The translations under genes were made by a program, and so were the position numbers. The notes beneath the pieces were generated by a model that was given only the letters and a program-made list of their open reading frames with translations, did not search any database and was not told where the DNA came from. This document shows positions 10,016 to 23,100 of a DNA stretch of 64,000 bases, piece by piece. The DNA is from Asterias amurensis (Eukaryota; Echinodermata; Asteroidea; Forcipulatida; Asteriidae), in contig NC_092657.1 of the NCBI RefSeq assembly GCF_032118995.1, positions 16,350,181 to 16,414,180 on the forward strand, written 5' to 3'. The stretch's first letter is position 1. Each line of letters begins with the position of its first letter.

Positions 10016-11024
10016 AAACATAGCATTAAGTCAATGTGGAAGCTTGTAATGTAAGGTTTTTTTAAAATGTTGCGAACGATTTCTTGGGTAATGCTTTGAG
10101 AGCTTAGTGTAGTAGTACTCATCTTGCTGTTCAGTATACATTTTTAGAATGATGTAATTTACAAACACAGTCAGAGGGGGGATGCATCCGCTCACAAAAT
10201 CACCTCACCTCTAAATCTGAAACGATTCACTGCATATTTGAGCAAAATCTCCTTCGAAAAGGTGTGGTTTTCCTTACACTTCGTGAACTAATACGGTCCG
10301 CCATTTTGTTTAACCAAATGGTGGAACTGCTTCTGTAGAGCAAAGCAAAAAAATACAAACAAAAAGAAAGAAGATATACACTAAAGTCAAGCGAATTAAA
10401 CTGATTGATTTACAATTGATATGGTTTATTAATAAGTCACTATCTACACTATGGCTTACATTATCAAAATACATTATAGGCATTTCAGTTTATTTAATTG
10501 TTTTGTTACAACAGGCTCTTCATACTATCAACAGAACCGAGCTGCGCTTGCGAGAAGCAAATTTGGATTGGTCAAAAGGTTTATAAAATAAGCGTACAAG
10601 GTGCCTTCTTTTGATCATCGATTACAATATAATTTGCATAATTTGCATGAAATTTGTTAGTTCTGATCGGCAATGTTATATAAAAAATAAGTTTCATGCA
10701 AATTTTATCTTTTTACATAGACTTTACTGGAAAGTGCCATTAAAGAATTTCCAAGTTTGGCCACAAAAACTGAGAGCCCACCTTTTTCAGTGAGTGTGTG
10801 TGTTAACATTGAATTACTTGGGTCATTAAATAAAGGGATCGGCAGTTCATCTGCAAGTCAGTAGCCCTACTGGTTTGTGGATGATCCAATTAAATCCAGT
10901 CTGGAAAAGGAGTTACTTGAAGATAACAGGTGTGAGTTGACAGATACAAATGATGTTTTATTATGGCCTCTTTCTTTACACATGCTATACAATAATGAAT
11001 TAATGCCTGAGAAATTTGCTCTGG
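10016..11024. other. Gene-free stretch
   Basis: AT-rich sequence without a supported gene. The block at about 10920-10975 (AACAGGTGTGAGTTG, GATGTTTTA, GGCCTCTTTCT) has a diverged match at about 11378-11430, a local duplication around the next MITE. Confidence 0.4.
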
Positions 11025-11348
11025 TAAAGGCAGTGGACACTATTTTTAAATACTCAAAATAATTATTAGCATAAAACCTTAATTAGTAACGAGTAATGTG
11101 GAGCTGTTGATAGTATAAAACTGTGAGAAACGGCTCCCTCTGAATTGATGCAGTTTTCGAGAACGTAATTTTCCATAAATTTGATATAAAGACCTCAGAT
11201 TTAGAATTTGATGTCTCAAAATCAAGCATCTGAAAACACACAACTGCTAATAGTAATAACGAAGTCTTATATAGCGCCCGTATCTACCAAACAAGGTACT
11301 CAAGGCGCTGAGTATTATACAAACTTTCAGAGTGTTCAGTGTCTTTAA
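11025..11348. mobile_element. Family A MITE interrupted by a SINE tail
   Basis: The left end TAAAGGCAGTGGACACTAT and the interior reach about 11244. Then comes an inserted tail (TATATAGCGCCCGTATCTACC, CAAGGCGCTGAGTA), then a right end GTGTTCAGTGTCTTTAA. The inserted tail also occurs at 35640-35705 and 40235-40290. Confidence 0.6.
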
Positions 11349-11756
11349 ACTTAATTTGTTCACAGGATTTACAAGGAAGTAACAGGTGCGAGTTGCCGGT
11401 AGAAAAGGATGTTTTAGTCTAGCCTCTTTTTGTTTTCGAAGCATTCCCGTAACGAGATAGTTTCGGCGAGTGTCGGTCCGTTATTTTGATCATTCCCCAG
11501 TGCCTGCCATTCAATTTGAAATCATTCAACTGCAGGTGTTGTGTATGCGGTGGCACAAATGCAAAGAACCATAATATGAGGCATTGAAAAATCCCCAACC
11601 CCTGCCCGTCCCGTTTTCTATTGTCTTCTGTGAACCTCGGGAAATCTTGAGAGGTTTCTTCATCCCTTAAAAAAAAAACATTTAAAGGTGTTTACAAGAT
11701 TGGTCTAAAAGGTTGCAGATAATAAAATCATAGAACCAATTTGTATGTAAAATTTA
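11349..11756. other. Unannotated intergenic stretch
   Basis: No supported gene. It contains a diverged copy of the 10920-10975 block and otherwise featureless AT-rich sequence. Confidence 0.35.
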
Positions 11757-12142
11757 TTAAAGACAGTGGACACTATTGGTAATTGTCAAAGACCACACTT
11801 CTCACTTGGTGTATCTCAACATTTGCATAAAATAAAAAACCTGTGTAAATTTGAATTCAATTGGTCGTCGAAGTTGCAAGATAATGGAAGAAGAAAAAAA
11901 AAACTTGTCACACGAAGTTGTGTGCTTTCAGATGCTTGATTTCGAGACCTCAAATACTAAATCTGAGGTCTTCAAATCAAATTCGTGGAAAATTACTTCT
12001 TTCTCAAAAACTATGTCACTTCAGAGGGAGCCGTTTTTCACAATGTTTTATACTATCAACAGCTCCCCATTACTCGTTACCAAGTAAGGTTTTATGCTTA
12101 TAATTATTTTGAGTAATTACCAATAGGGTCCACTGCCTTTAA
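11757..12142. mobile_element. TTAA MITE family A
   Basis: Complete: TTAAAGACAGTGGACACTAT to ACCAATAGGGTCCACTGCC then TTTAA. The hairpin GAGACCTCA/TGAGGTCTTC is present inside. Confidence 0.85.
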
Positions 12143-12586
12143 GTATAGAAAACTTAACTGCATCTAAAAACCTAAAAAGAAACGAAACAGCGGATTGTAG
12201 CTGTTACAACCCAAATTACAGAAGCTGAAAATTGAACATGGTTTTCAACTATTCTTTCCTGATTTACATAACGGATTAATCCCAAATTTTGACAGGTTTG
12301 TTATTTCATGTGATACTTGATCACAAAAACATGAAAATGGTCTGTGACTATTTTTTTTAGCTCTACCAAGCCTGTAAAATACCTTTAAGACTAACATCTG
12401 AACCCTTGTTCCTTTCTGCAATTTTTCAGCAGGAAAAAAAAACCAAGGAAAGTTATGACAAGCTACTAATTTCCTTTTGTTCATGTAGACCAGGCTGAAA
12501 CTAGGAGCATATTGGGCCGGGATTTCTGTTTTATGAATCTTCTGCTGTTGATTTTCATGCCTGTTTCTGATAACATGGGTTTGATT
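12143..12586 (-). other. 3' flank of the NACHT-WD40 gene
   Basis: Sequence immediately after the stop codon of the minus-strand gene, presumably its 3' UTR. I see no obvious reverse-strand AATAAA in it. The only one nearby overlaps the last codons at about 12609. Confidence 0.35.
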
Positions 12587-14125
12587 TTAGTACGATTGTT
12601 CTGATCCTTTATTTGACGCAACTTCACTTTCCTCTTCATCATCCTCATCTTCTTCTTCTGTCGTGTCGCCCGTTGTCTCACCAAAGAGTTCCTCCCCTCC
12701 AGCTCCGGAGATCAAATCAATCGCTTTGATGTCGCGCCCTCGGAGTTTCAGCGTGATGAGATCTGCGCTTTCTCTCAACCCTAACACAATGAGTTTCCCG
12801 CTCATCACCACCTCCACGCATGTGATGCGTATATCTGGAGTGAAGAGAGCCACCATTGTTCCACGATCAAGGTCCCAGAGTGAGATGTCAGTGGCGAAGA
12901 CGATCGCCCTGGCTCCATCGTCGATCATGAATATCTTGCTCTCCATCGTGAGCTTCATGCCCTTGTAGCCACGTAGCTTACGGAGAGTAGATTTCCGTCG
13001 GACGTCCCAAATTTTGAGGATGTTGCTCTCCTTACCGAAGAATACGCGTGTTGCGTCGCTGTTGATTCCAACGCAGCAGACATTCGGCTCATTCTTAATG
13101 CGCTTCCTGACCTGCCCGCTTTGTAAGTCCCAGAGTGTGACGTAACTACACTTTGCACAGTCGTCGTAGTTAGCATGGGCCAGGAAACTCCCGGTGTGCG
13201 TCAACGCAGAGTTGTAGAGATAAAGCATGGAGCTCTCATTCTCCAGCGTCTGTAAGTGAGTCTGGGTCTCAACATCGAAGACGCACATGTGATGAGCGAA
13301 GTAGCAGCAGACGATGACCTTCTCGTCTTTGCTCATGACGTACTGCTCGATGGCATTTTCTTTCTCCTTCCTCAAATCATCCAGCCTCTTCTTCTCTTCG
13401 CTGAACTCGCTGTCCCTCCGTCGCTGCCTGGCAGTGTGAGATTCCGACCTCCGATCCCATGGAGTCATCTTGGCACTTGTCCCTCTCTTAGTTCTTTGCC
13501 TCAAGGCTTCCTCTTCATCTCGCCTCATCCCTCGCCATCTCTCCAACTCCTTGAACTTACTCTTAATCCTAAACTTAATATGCCCAGTCACTAGACTCCA
13601 ACAGATCAGATGGTCCCGGCTCTCTGATAACCCGAGCAAGAGCTCCCCATCCAGGAGACGGTACTCGTGCGCCGGGGACGGAACGATAAAGACACCCGTA
13701 AGCTTACGGTAATACTTCTTAAGCTTCAAATTATACATGAAGACCGTCTGGAAGACTGGCGTCGGCTTCTCGCTGACGGACGACATACCGCGGTCGGACA
13801 AGATCACGGCTTTGTGATTACGGATCAGAAACACATCATGCTGGTCGACCAAACCTCGCTCTATGCGGACAGCATTCCCAGAGCATTTCCCTTTCAGGAC
13901 GTTCCAAACACTCAGAGGGCCATTGTCGATGGACTTCGCGACGACGTACCTAGGGTTGTTTATCATTGGGACGAGGCTGGACACTCCTTCTCGTTTCTTA
14001 CTTTTGGAGTCGGTACCCTCACGGTCGTTGACGTTCTTACTGATGTTCCAGATGCGTAACGCTTTGTCCTGTCTGGAGGCACTCAGGCAGAAGCTCAGAT
14101 CAACGCAAGCTCCCATGGTAGACAT
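12587..14125 (-). CDS. NWD-like exon 23 (terminal)
   Basis: Residues 1678-2189 and the stop codon. The acceptor is CCTAG at 14127-14126. The exon carries most of the WD40 blades, the charged insertion around ERWRGMRRDEEEALRQ and EEKKRLDDLRKEKENA, and the acidic end TTEEEDEDDEEESE. Other-frame ORFs on both strands here are shadows of this exon. Confidence 0.93.
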   Translation of the reverse strand: MSTMGACVDLSFCLSASRQDKALRIWNISKNVNDREGTDSKSKKREGVSSLVPMINNPRYVVAKSIDNGPLSVWNVLKGKCSGNAVRIERGLVDQHDVFLIRNHKAVILSDRGMSSVSEKPTPVFQTVFMYNLKLKKYYRKLTGVFIVPSPAHEYRLLDGELLLGLSESRDHLICWSLVTGHIKFRIKSKFKELERWRGMRRDEEEALRQRTKRGTSAKMTPWDRRSESHTARQRRRDSEFSEEKKRLDDLRKEKENAIEQYVMSKDEKVIVCCYFAHHMCVFDVETQTHLQTLENESSMLYLYNSALTHTGSFLAHANYDDCAKCSYVTLWDLQSGQVRKRIKNEPNVCCVGINSDATRVFFGKESNILKIWDVRRKSTLRKLRGYKGMKLTMESKIFMIDDGARAIVFATDISLWDLDRGTMVALFTPDIRITCVEVVMSGKLIVLGLRESADLITLKLRGRDIKAIDLISGAGGEELFGETTGDTTEEEDEDDEEESEVASNKGSEQSY

Positions 14126-17100
14126 CTAGGAAAATAATGGTAAAGAATTAGCTGAAGTTGCTGGCTAATCTTATCTTAAAAACACATGCAGTTTAATAGA
14201 GATGTTAAATTTGCATCGAGATAAAGAATTAACTTTTTTTTTTTTTTTTTTTAGTGTTTTTGGTTTTTACCCATACACCGATGTATGGGTAAAAAAACAA
14301 AATAAACACAAAGCAGTTTATGAAAATTAACTGTTAGCTTTTTCTTAAACAAGCCCAGAGGCCAGTAAATTGTTTAGTTTTACTATCCCAGATTTGAAAC
14401 TTGTGTCATAAATATATCTTTCTGACATAATAAAGGTAGTGATCACTGCTTTCCAAGCTTTTCCAGTTTTTAAAGAATGAGAAAGTTTTCCAAATCATTG
14501 AACTTTTCTTGCACATATGACCAGGATACCAGTTAAAGACAGTACTAGCGCACAGTGGAATTCTACGTGGAACAGTGGAATTACGACACTTTTACTAAAC
14601 AGAGTAAATTCTCATTTTGTTTGTGTGTAATTATAATGTGTATGATATGCAAGGGAATCTTTCCAACGGTAGGACAATAAACTGAATTGAATTGAGTAGA
14701 CTGGTACCTGTGCATGCTTAGCCATGTGTTTGTGATCTTCTGTCTCTAGATTCCAGACTGATATATGGCTGGTGTTGGATTGTGCCGATGGGCAGAGACA
14801 CAAAGCATGGGATCCCATACGATTGACGTACAGCTCGTTCACAACGTCATGGGTACAACCTAATAAAAAAATAATAATAAAAAAAATCAATTATTATTAG
14901 ATTCAAAAGGCTAATATCACTAGTAGTTGTGTGTTCTATGTCACGCGCCAAGTTTGCTTAAAAATAAATATGTTATCACACGCGCGCTCGTGGAAATACG
15001 GAAAATATAGCATCCCATAATCCCATACACAACGAGGCCAGGTCTCGTTTGATATGGGACGCAGAAGCGCTATATTTTTCTGTATTCCGCTCGCGCTTGT
15101 ATGATAACTTATAATAAGCAGCAAAGGGAAATTTGGTTGGTAATCCTGTTGTTTTCAAGGAAGAAATTTCATGCAACTATTTTGTCAACTCTACCGATCC
15201 TATTCCTTTCTGATGAGTTCACAAAGTAGCAGGAAATGAAACAAATACAATAAAAACACTGAGCACATAACTGATGCAGTATTATGACTAAATAGGTGTC
15301 ATACCTTTGACAGCTCGTTCGTACTTTCCGGTCTTGACGTCGTAGAGTTCCAATTGGTGGATCTCAGAGAGCTTCATGTAGAGATAACGACACACCACGA
15401 TGTAGTAATCTTTGGAGATCCCCAGAGCCGTCACAGAAGCAGCCTGGCCCGGTGCTTTCAACTCATGCAGCTATAAAAACAAGAAATTATGTTTAAAAAG
15501 GAACAGTACAAGTTACTTTTGGAAAAAAAAAAAAAAAAAAGTTCACAGATTTACAAATAACTTAAAGGGTTTACAGAAGTTAATGGTGAAAGACTTCTCT
15601 AGAAATATTATTCCAAGAAATGCTTTACTTTTTGAGAAAACCTTAAAACAATATAAGTTCACGGTTTTCGAGAATTATGGATTTATTTTAAACAAATGTC
15701 ATGAAATGTGCGGAAACAAGGGTGAGTTTTCCCGTTATTTTCTCCCGACTCCAATGACCAATTGAGCCTAAATTTTCACAGGTTTGTTATTTTATATATA
15801 AGTTGTGATACACGAAGTGTGGGCCTTGGACAATACTGTTTACCGAAAGTGTCCAATGGCTTTAATTATTCTGTGCGAATGAATAAAACTAATACATCTC
15901 TTATAATATACACACTAGGGAAAGACAATGAAGTGTTTTCTAAAGCAAAAGTAGGATTATATAACAGAAGTGATCATAGCCACATTTTACAAACCCCAAC
16001 CTTAAACAATATAACAATAATTTAAATGCACCAATTCCAGACAACGCTACAAAGAAGTAGCATTACAAGTATTACAGTTTCTACAATTTCTGAAAACAAC
16101 CAAGACTGTTTTAAAAAAGAGACTTGAAAGAAATTAGCAGCTCAAGGTGAGGCAAGGCAACGTGAATTTAAAACATTAACTTGAAGAGAAATGTTTACAA
16201 TTGGCATTTAAAAGAAAAATTACATTTTTACATGAAAAACGAAATCTAACTGAAAAATTTTCAACAAGAACAACTTACTCTCTGTCCTGTCTTAGCATTC
16301 ACAACATAAGCCTTATTGTCGCTCCGGAAAGCATAAAGCACTTTCTCCCCAGATGTTCCGATGGAAACACACACGGACTGGTCCTTATGTATCCCCTCCC
16401 CAGCGATCTCCCTCCCCGCCACCAAGCAGCACTCCCCACCCCCAAGCTCCCACGTCCTCATGGCGTTAATCCCACTGAAGAAAGCGCAGAGGAACTGCTC
16501 GTCCTCTCCAGCGATGGTTATACTTGGGGGGTCGATGTATTCTTCCATGGTGCTGATGAGGATACGTTTATCCAGATCCCAGACGTGGATTTTGTTGTAG
16601 GTGACTGCGATGAGGATGTGGTTTCGTAAGGCAAAGCGGATGATGCTCACCTAAATTAATAATATTAATCAGTCAATCGATCAATCAATAAATCAAAAGT
16701 CAATTTATAGAGCGTAAAAATCAAACGATTGCTCTAAGTTGCTGAGACACTGTTTGAATAACTTTGGGAAAATTGCAAAATTAAACATGCTGTATTCACC
16801 CCGGTACCAGTGTTTCTTTCTCCGCTACCGGTGTAGTGTTTGTTGAAACTTAGTATAAATAGATTCTTGTAAACTAGAATAATCGTCATGCATGAGAGGT
16901 TATTCCAGGCTCATTTAAGACACTGGACACTATTGGTAATTGTTAGTCAAAGACCAGTCTTCTTACTTGGTGTATCTCAGCATATGCATAAATTAACAAT
17001 CGGTCAATCGGTCGTCAAAGTTGCGAGATATTAATGAAAGAAAAAATACCCTTGTCAGACGGTGTTGTGTGCTTTCAGATGCTTGATTTCGAGACCTCAA

Positions 17101-20100
17101 ATTCTAAATCTGAGGTCTCGAAATCAAATTCATGGAAAATTACTTCTTTCTCGAAAACTACGTCACTTCAGAGGGAGCCGTTTCTCACAATGTTTTATAC
17201 TATCAACCTCTCCCCATTACTCATTACCAAGTAAGTTTTTATGCTAATAATTATTTTGAGTAATTACCAATAGTGTCCACTGCCTTTAAGAAGATGCGAC
17301 TACTCAAAAGGACTATGGTTTCAATGGCTTGAGGTTTATAGGACAATACTTTATTATTACGTTTGCTTTATTGCTTTGTCCTGTCTTGTCATTGTCTCTA
17401 TGTTCTGCTTAAAGGAACACGTTGCTCTGGATTGGACGAGTTGGTCTATAAAAAGCGTTTGTAACCGTTTTTTATAAAATGCATATGGTTGGAAAGATGT
17501 TTTAAAAGTAGAATACAATGATCCACACAAATTTGCCGCGAACTTGCGTGGTTTTCCTTTTACTGTGCGAACTAACATGGTCGGCCATTTATGGGAGTCA
17601 AAATTTTGACTCCCATAAATGGCCGACAGTGTTAGTCGACGAGGTAAAAGGAAAACCGTGCAATTTCGAGGCATGTTTGTGTGAATCATTGTATTCTACT
17701 TTTACAACATCTTTCTACCGATATGCATCTTATAAAACAACGATTACAAACGCTTTTCAAAGACCAACTCGACCGATCAAAGGCAATGTGTTCCTTTAAA
17801 GGCAGTGGACACTGTTGGTAATTACTCAAAATAATCATTATCATAAAACCTTTCATGGTTGGACAGTATGAAACATTGTGAGAAACAGCTCCCTTTGAAG
17901 TAACATAGATTTTGAGAAAGAAGTAATTTTGCACGAATTTGATTTCGAGACCTCAGAACTATGTTTTGAGGTCCCAAAATCAAGCATCTGAAAACTTCTG
18001 AAAACTTGTTTTTTGCTTCGATTATTATCTTGCAACTTTGACGACCGATTGAGCTCAAATTTGCACAGGTTTGTTATTTTATGCATATGATGAGATACAG
18101 CAAGTGGGAAGACTGGTCTTTGACTAATACCAAGGGTGTCCAGTGTCTTTAAAGATTTTGTCTTTTGAATATGCCTCCATAATATTATTGCCTCTATTTC
18201 ATGAATTTATTTGAATTATTTTGAGGGGGGAGGGGTCACCATGGTGGTGGGTACCAGATATCCAGTAAAATCGATTACACAAATTTTGACTCATTCAAAT
18301 GTCACTTTGATTTTCACTTTTCACTTACTGTATGTCATTTTCTTAATCTTTTGCAATTTTTACTGTCATGCGCCCTCGAACAGGCTGGTCCTGGAGAGAG
18401 CGCAATATAAGACCAATAAATTATTATTATTATTATTTCATCTCCATCTGTACTTTGTCCTACCTCCATTCCCATTTTCGGCAGAGTCTTCAGAACCTTC
18501 CGACTCCTTAAATCCCACATCTTCACTGTTCCATCCGTCGAGGCTGTTCCAGCGATGCTACCATCCGATGAGACGGTCACCGCCGTAATCTCGCTTGTAT
18601 GACCCGCAAGTAGATCATACAACACCCCGCCAGGTTGGGATAAACAAGTTGCAGACGGCATGAGAAGTGGCACCGAGCTCCGATTCAGAGCTCCGAACAT
18701 CACGGCGACTGAAGGGTACTTTTTAGGGTCACCTACAGACATCGGTTTATCCGTTGCAATGATGTTGTACAACCGTCCCATCAACTGAGACCCGAGTTGG
18801 TTGGGATCTTTCCCCAGCGCCACCGATGAGAGCTGTAGGGTGTCACTCATGAGACGCAATTCTAAATCGTTGGGTTTGACAATGAGGGCGCTTTGGATGT
18901 CGTCGAGGAGGATACGTAGGGATGTGGCTTTGAGTTTGGCGAGGGTCCATTCGTAGTTGATTAGGACTTCGGTTTTGAGTTTGTCGAGTTGGTTGGAGTG
19001 GAGGAGGTGATAGGGTAGCTCATTCAGTTTGCGGAGGTTGTTCACTGGCTTGGATTCCCCTGAAAAAGTCAAGCACAGAACAGAGATAAATTCGTCTGCT
19101 CAGAACTAAGAGGTCTTTAATGTCATTTGTATAACAAGTATCAATCAAGGGGTCCCCTGGAAAGTACCGGTATGTGTAAAAAAGAAGAAACAAAATTTCA
19201 AAAGCAAAAACTGAATGATAGTTTAATTTCATACACTGGCATGATAGCCAACCTCTCAAAAAAAGTCAGATGCTTTTTTACAGTAAAACCACCGCTTACT
19301 TGAAAATAGGCCCTGTGATACTGTTTATTACGAACTCTACATGTACATCATCAAAGCACAGTGGTTTTGTTGCTTTCAGTGCAGTGTTGCAATGCAGTTG
19401 ACTCTTGATTCATCCGTTCTCACTAAATATTTTACTCTAGAGGCTATGATTAAGAGTTTGCCTGATGACCTGCCAATAAAGCTTACATTTTTCAAATAAA
19501 CAATAGCCCTACTCAGTGTTTCTCACGACACCAATTTTGTCAACACACAAAGTGTTGGCAGCTAGTTTTCTCACTCTATTCTTTAAAGGGAAGGTACACG
19601 TTTGGTAATTGTCAAAGACCAGTCTCCTCACTTGATGTATCCCAACATTTATGAAGCAAAAAATAACAAGCCTGTGAAAATTTGAGATTAATTGGTCATC
19701 TAAGTTGCGAGAAGATGACGAGAGAAAAAACACCCTTGTTGGACAAATTTGTGTGCTATCGTTAGGAATAAAAGACTTCTGGCTAGAAGCCTTTTGTTAT
19801 TTTAGTGAGAAATTACCTCTTTCTCAATATCTATGCTACTTCAGGGGGAGCCGTTTCTCACATTGCTTTATACCATCAACAGCTCTCTAAAGCTCGTTAC
19901 CAAGTCAGATTTTAAGTTAATATTTGTTTTGAGTAACTACCAAATGTGTACCTTCCCTTGAAGTTGGACGAATTTCAGCCGGATCAACAAACTGTGCTAA
20001 CAGCAAAACATTTACCATAAACCTACCATTAGGGAAGAGGTGGTTCCAAACCAGCGGCATGGGATCAACGAATCGTTCCGCTCCTCCGTCGTTACCAGGA

Positions 20101-23100
20101 AACGGTTTCTTAATGTTTCCCCACTTCCCCATGAAGAACTCACTCAGGGCGGAGTGGTAGGAGGGAGCTTTGTCTCGTTGTTTTAGATATCTTAAGAAGA
20201 GAAAACAGAATTCAATATAAGAACAAAGAAATTTTTATTAAAAAAAGGCTAAAAACCACTCTTGGAATGGGGCTACAAGACAACAAATTATTCAATCTGT
20301 GATGGGGTGTCATGGCCGAGCAGTTAAGAGCACCGAATTCAAGCTCTGCTGATTCTGCTCAGCAGAGTGTGGGTTTGATTCCCGGTCTTGACACTTGTGT
20401 CCTTGAGCAAGACACTTAACTATTATTGCTTCTCTCCACCCAGTGGTACATGGGTACCTGCGAGGGCAGAGATGGTTCTTGTGATTGATTTAGCCGAGTA
20501 GCACATTTGTTGCACGAGGCTGTATACTCCCCAGGGAGCTGAGATGGTTTAAGGAGTGAATTAAGGCCCAGTGACCAGGGGTAATAATTTGAAGCGCTTT
20601 GAGACACCCGTTCGGGAGTGAAAAAGCGCTATATAAACTCACAATATTATTATATTAACTCAGGTGAGCTGAAGGTAGGAATAGATATTCCTCTTCAAAT
20701 AGTCTGGATTGCCAAAATAGGAGAAATCCCCAATATAGGGCTAGATAGCTCAGTTGGTAGAGCGCCGGCAAGTTCATCCTGCTCTAGTAAATTTTCTTTG
20801 TTCTACCCCAAATCACTATCATTGCAAACAATTGTGAAAATACCTTAGAGCTATTAAACAATTAGCCTTTGACCTTTAACCTTGGTAGTTATATTCACCC
20901 CTGAGTACAGACGCTATTGCTTGACAAATGCCTTAGAGTTGAGCACAAGGTAGATGTACAAACGGGCATGCGTCCTGTCATCACATCAGCCCAATATACA
21001 ACATGTACAAAGCAATGGTTTTAGTGCTCTAATTATGCAGTTATTTTTTATTGCAAAAAAAACCCCACTCCAACACAAATAGCAGAGAAGCTGTAAAAAA
21101 AGTCCTTTAAAGAACGAGAATATCTCTTTCAAAGCGAAGATGCAAAATACAATTTGTGTTGTATTAATTTTTGGTTTTTACCCATATACACTGATGTATG
21201 TAGCATTGTATACTCAGTACTTTCCCGAGTCCTGTGAAAAAAATCACAGGCATTTTACTCAGGTGGGATTCAAACCCACGACCTTTGCAACTCTAGAGCA
21301 GTGTCATACCAACTAGACTACCGAGATTGCCTGGTGGCTAGAGGCAGTTCGAATCCTATGTTTTAGCAGCGGGTACTGCAAATGATTTAATAGATGTTAA
21401 ATTTGCATCGGGGATATATATATTAATTTTTGGTTTTTACCCATATACATGTACACCGATGTATGTAGTACTGTATTTTGTGTTGTGTTGCAGCCTAGTG
21501 ATTTTCCAACAGTAACAAATGAAAACAAAGACTCACCTTTCAGTAGCGCATTCGTAGAATTCTCTGTGCAGCCATCGATAAGTCCAACACCCATCAACGA
21601 CCCCGAGCGATAGATACTGCTCCAACTCTGCCCGTAGTCGACACCACAACACAGGGGGTAGACGCCTTAGGGAGGTGCCATTCTGAGCCACGACGTCGTT
21701 CATGACGGCATCGTCCAGTGAGAGGAGGTCTTCTAGCTCTGACCAGGAGAGACCGTTCTGCGAAGCTGTGATGTAGCCGAGGGTTCGTCGGACGAGAGGC
21801 TCACCGTAGGTGGATTCCAAACGAATGATTATATCTGGTTCAGAACAAATATAAATTCTACTACGTCAATTCAACTCTTTATTAACTCAACAACATTTAT
21901 TTCCAAATTCCTCAACCAATATAAAAACATATATAGGATTTGAGGCATTGCATGGTGAGGTATCATATATATTTGGTTTGCGGTAACACCATGTGTGTAT
22001 CTACTTGCCAGGTAGAGTTTGTTCTTAGAGAACTGACGATGACTAGAGCAAGCTAGTCGAAACGTTGAAAACTAGTCAAAACGTTGAGACCAACCCAAGA
22101 ACTGACTCCGCGGTAGAACAGTTAATTACGATCCTATAAGCTTAAGTAGTACTCCCAGCCTATTTCTATACCATCCGCCCGGGTACCGTAACAGTTAATA
22201 AGCAGGACAGTTCTTTTCAGAACTGAGAAGTCTCCCGAACACCCGAACAATCTACTCTGCGGTAGTAGAATAAAGAAAGACAGGTCTTATCTACACTTCA
22301 CTGCATAGTACACAATTATAATAACTCTTCCCCATACACAGTTGTGGCGTTAGCGAAGCACAAGGAGCGACGCCTGCTCTTTTATTATATAAGAAACCAT
22401 AAGAAAACATAACTTAAGTGTGTACATATTATATTGTATTAACTTTACGTCATACCATTAAGCTGACATTGTACCTTCTTTGCACTTTGCATTTTGCACT
22501 CTGCACTTTGCATTCTGCACTTTGCATTCTGCACTTTGCACCTTGCACTTTGCATTTTGCACTTTGAACCCTGCATGCACGTTTTGCACTCTGCACATGT
22601 TGCACATTTTGCACTCTGCACATTTTGCACTCTGCACATGTTGCACCCTGCACCTTGCAATTTGCACTGTGCACTAAAAAACACATCATTGAGGGAACAC
22701 GACTTCCAGGAAAAACCAGAGAAGTTACTCTGGAAACCTGTGCCCAAAGACATTCGGAGTCCCCCTCCGTGAAGGTGTTGGACCTCACCTTGGCTGCCAA
22801 AATTAAATTTAAATAAATTACCTTACTTATTCCATAGTAATTAAACTTAACGAGAAGTACGCTGTGAAAGTGCTTGCTAGACTGACTACAATACCCTTTG
22901 TAACCTCCTTTTAAACCTCCCTCTTCGCCCCTATTACATAATGGCCACCTGAATGCACAATGCATTTCTCGAATTCCTATAAGACAATTATTTCCCGCTA
23001 TACTACGAACCGCGGGAAATGTGTATTCTCTAAGAACAAACTCTACCTGGCAAGTATACATGCATGTAGATACACACATGGTGTTACCACAAACCAAATA

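Noticed and set aside
12663..14129. Plus-strand and alternative minus-strand ORFs in this block
   Set aside because: They are shadows of NWD-like exon 23, whose frame carries WD40 motifs and correct splice phase.
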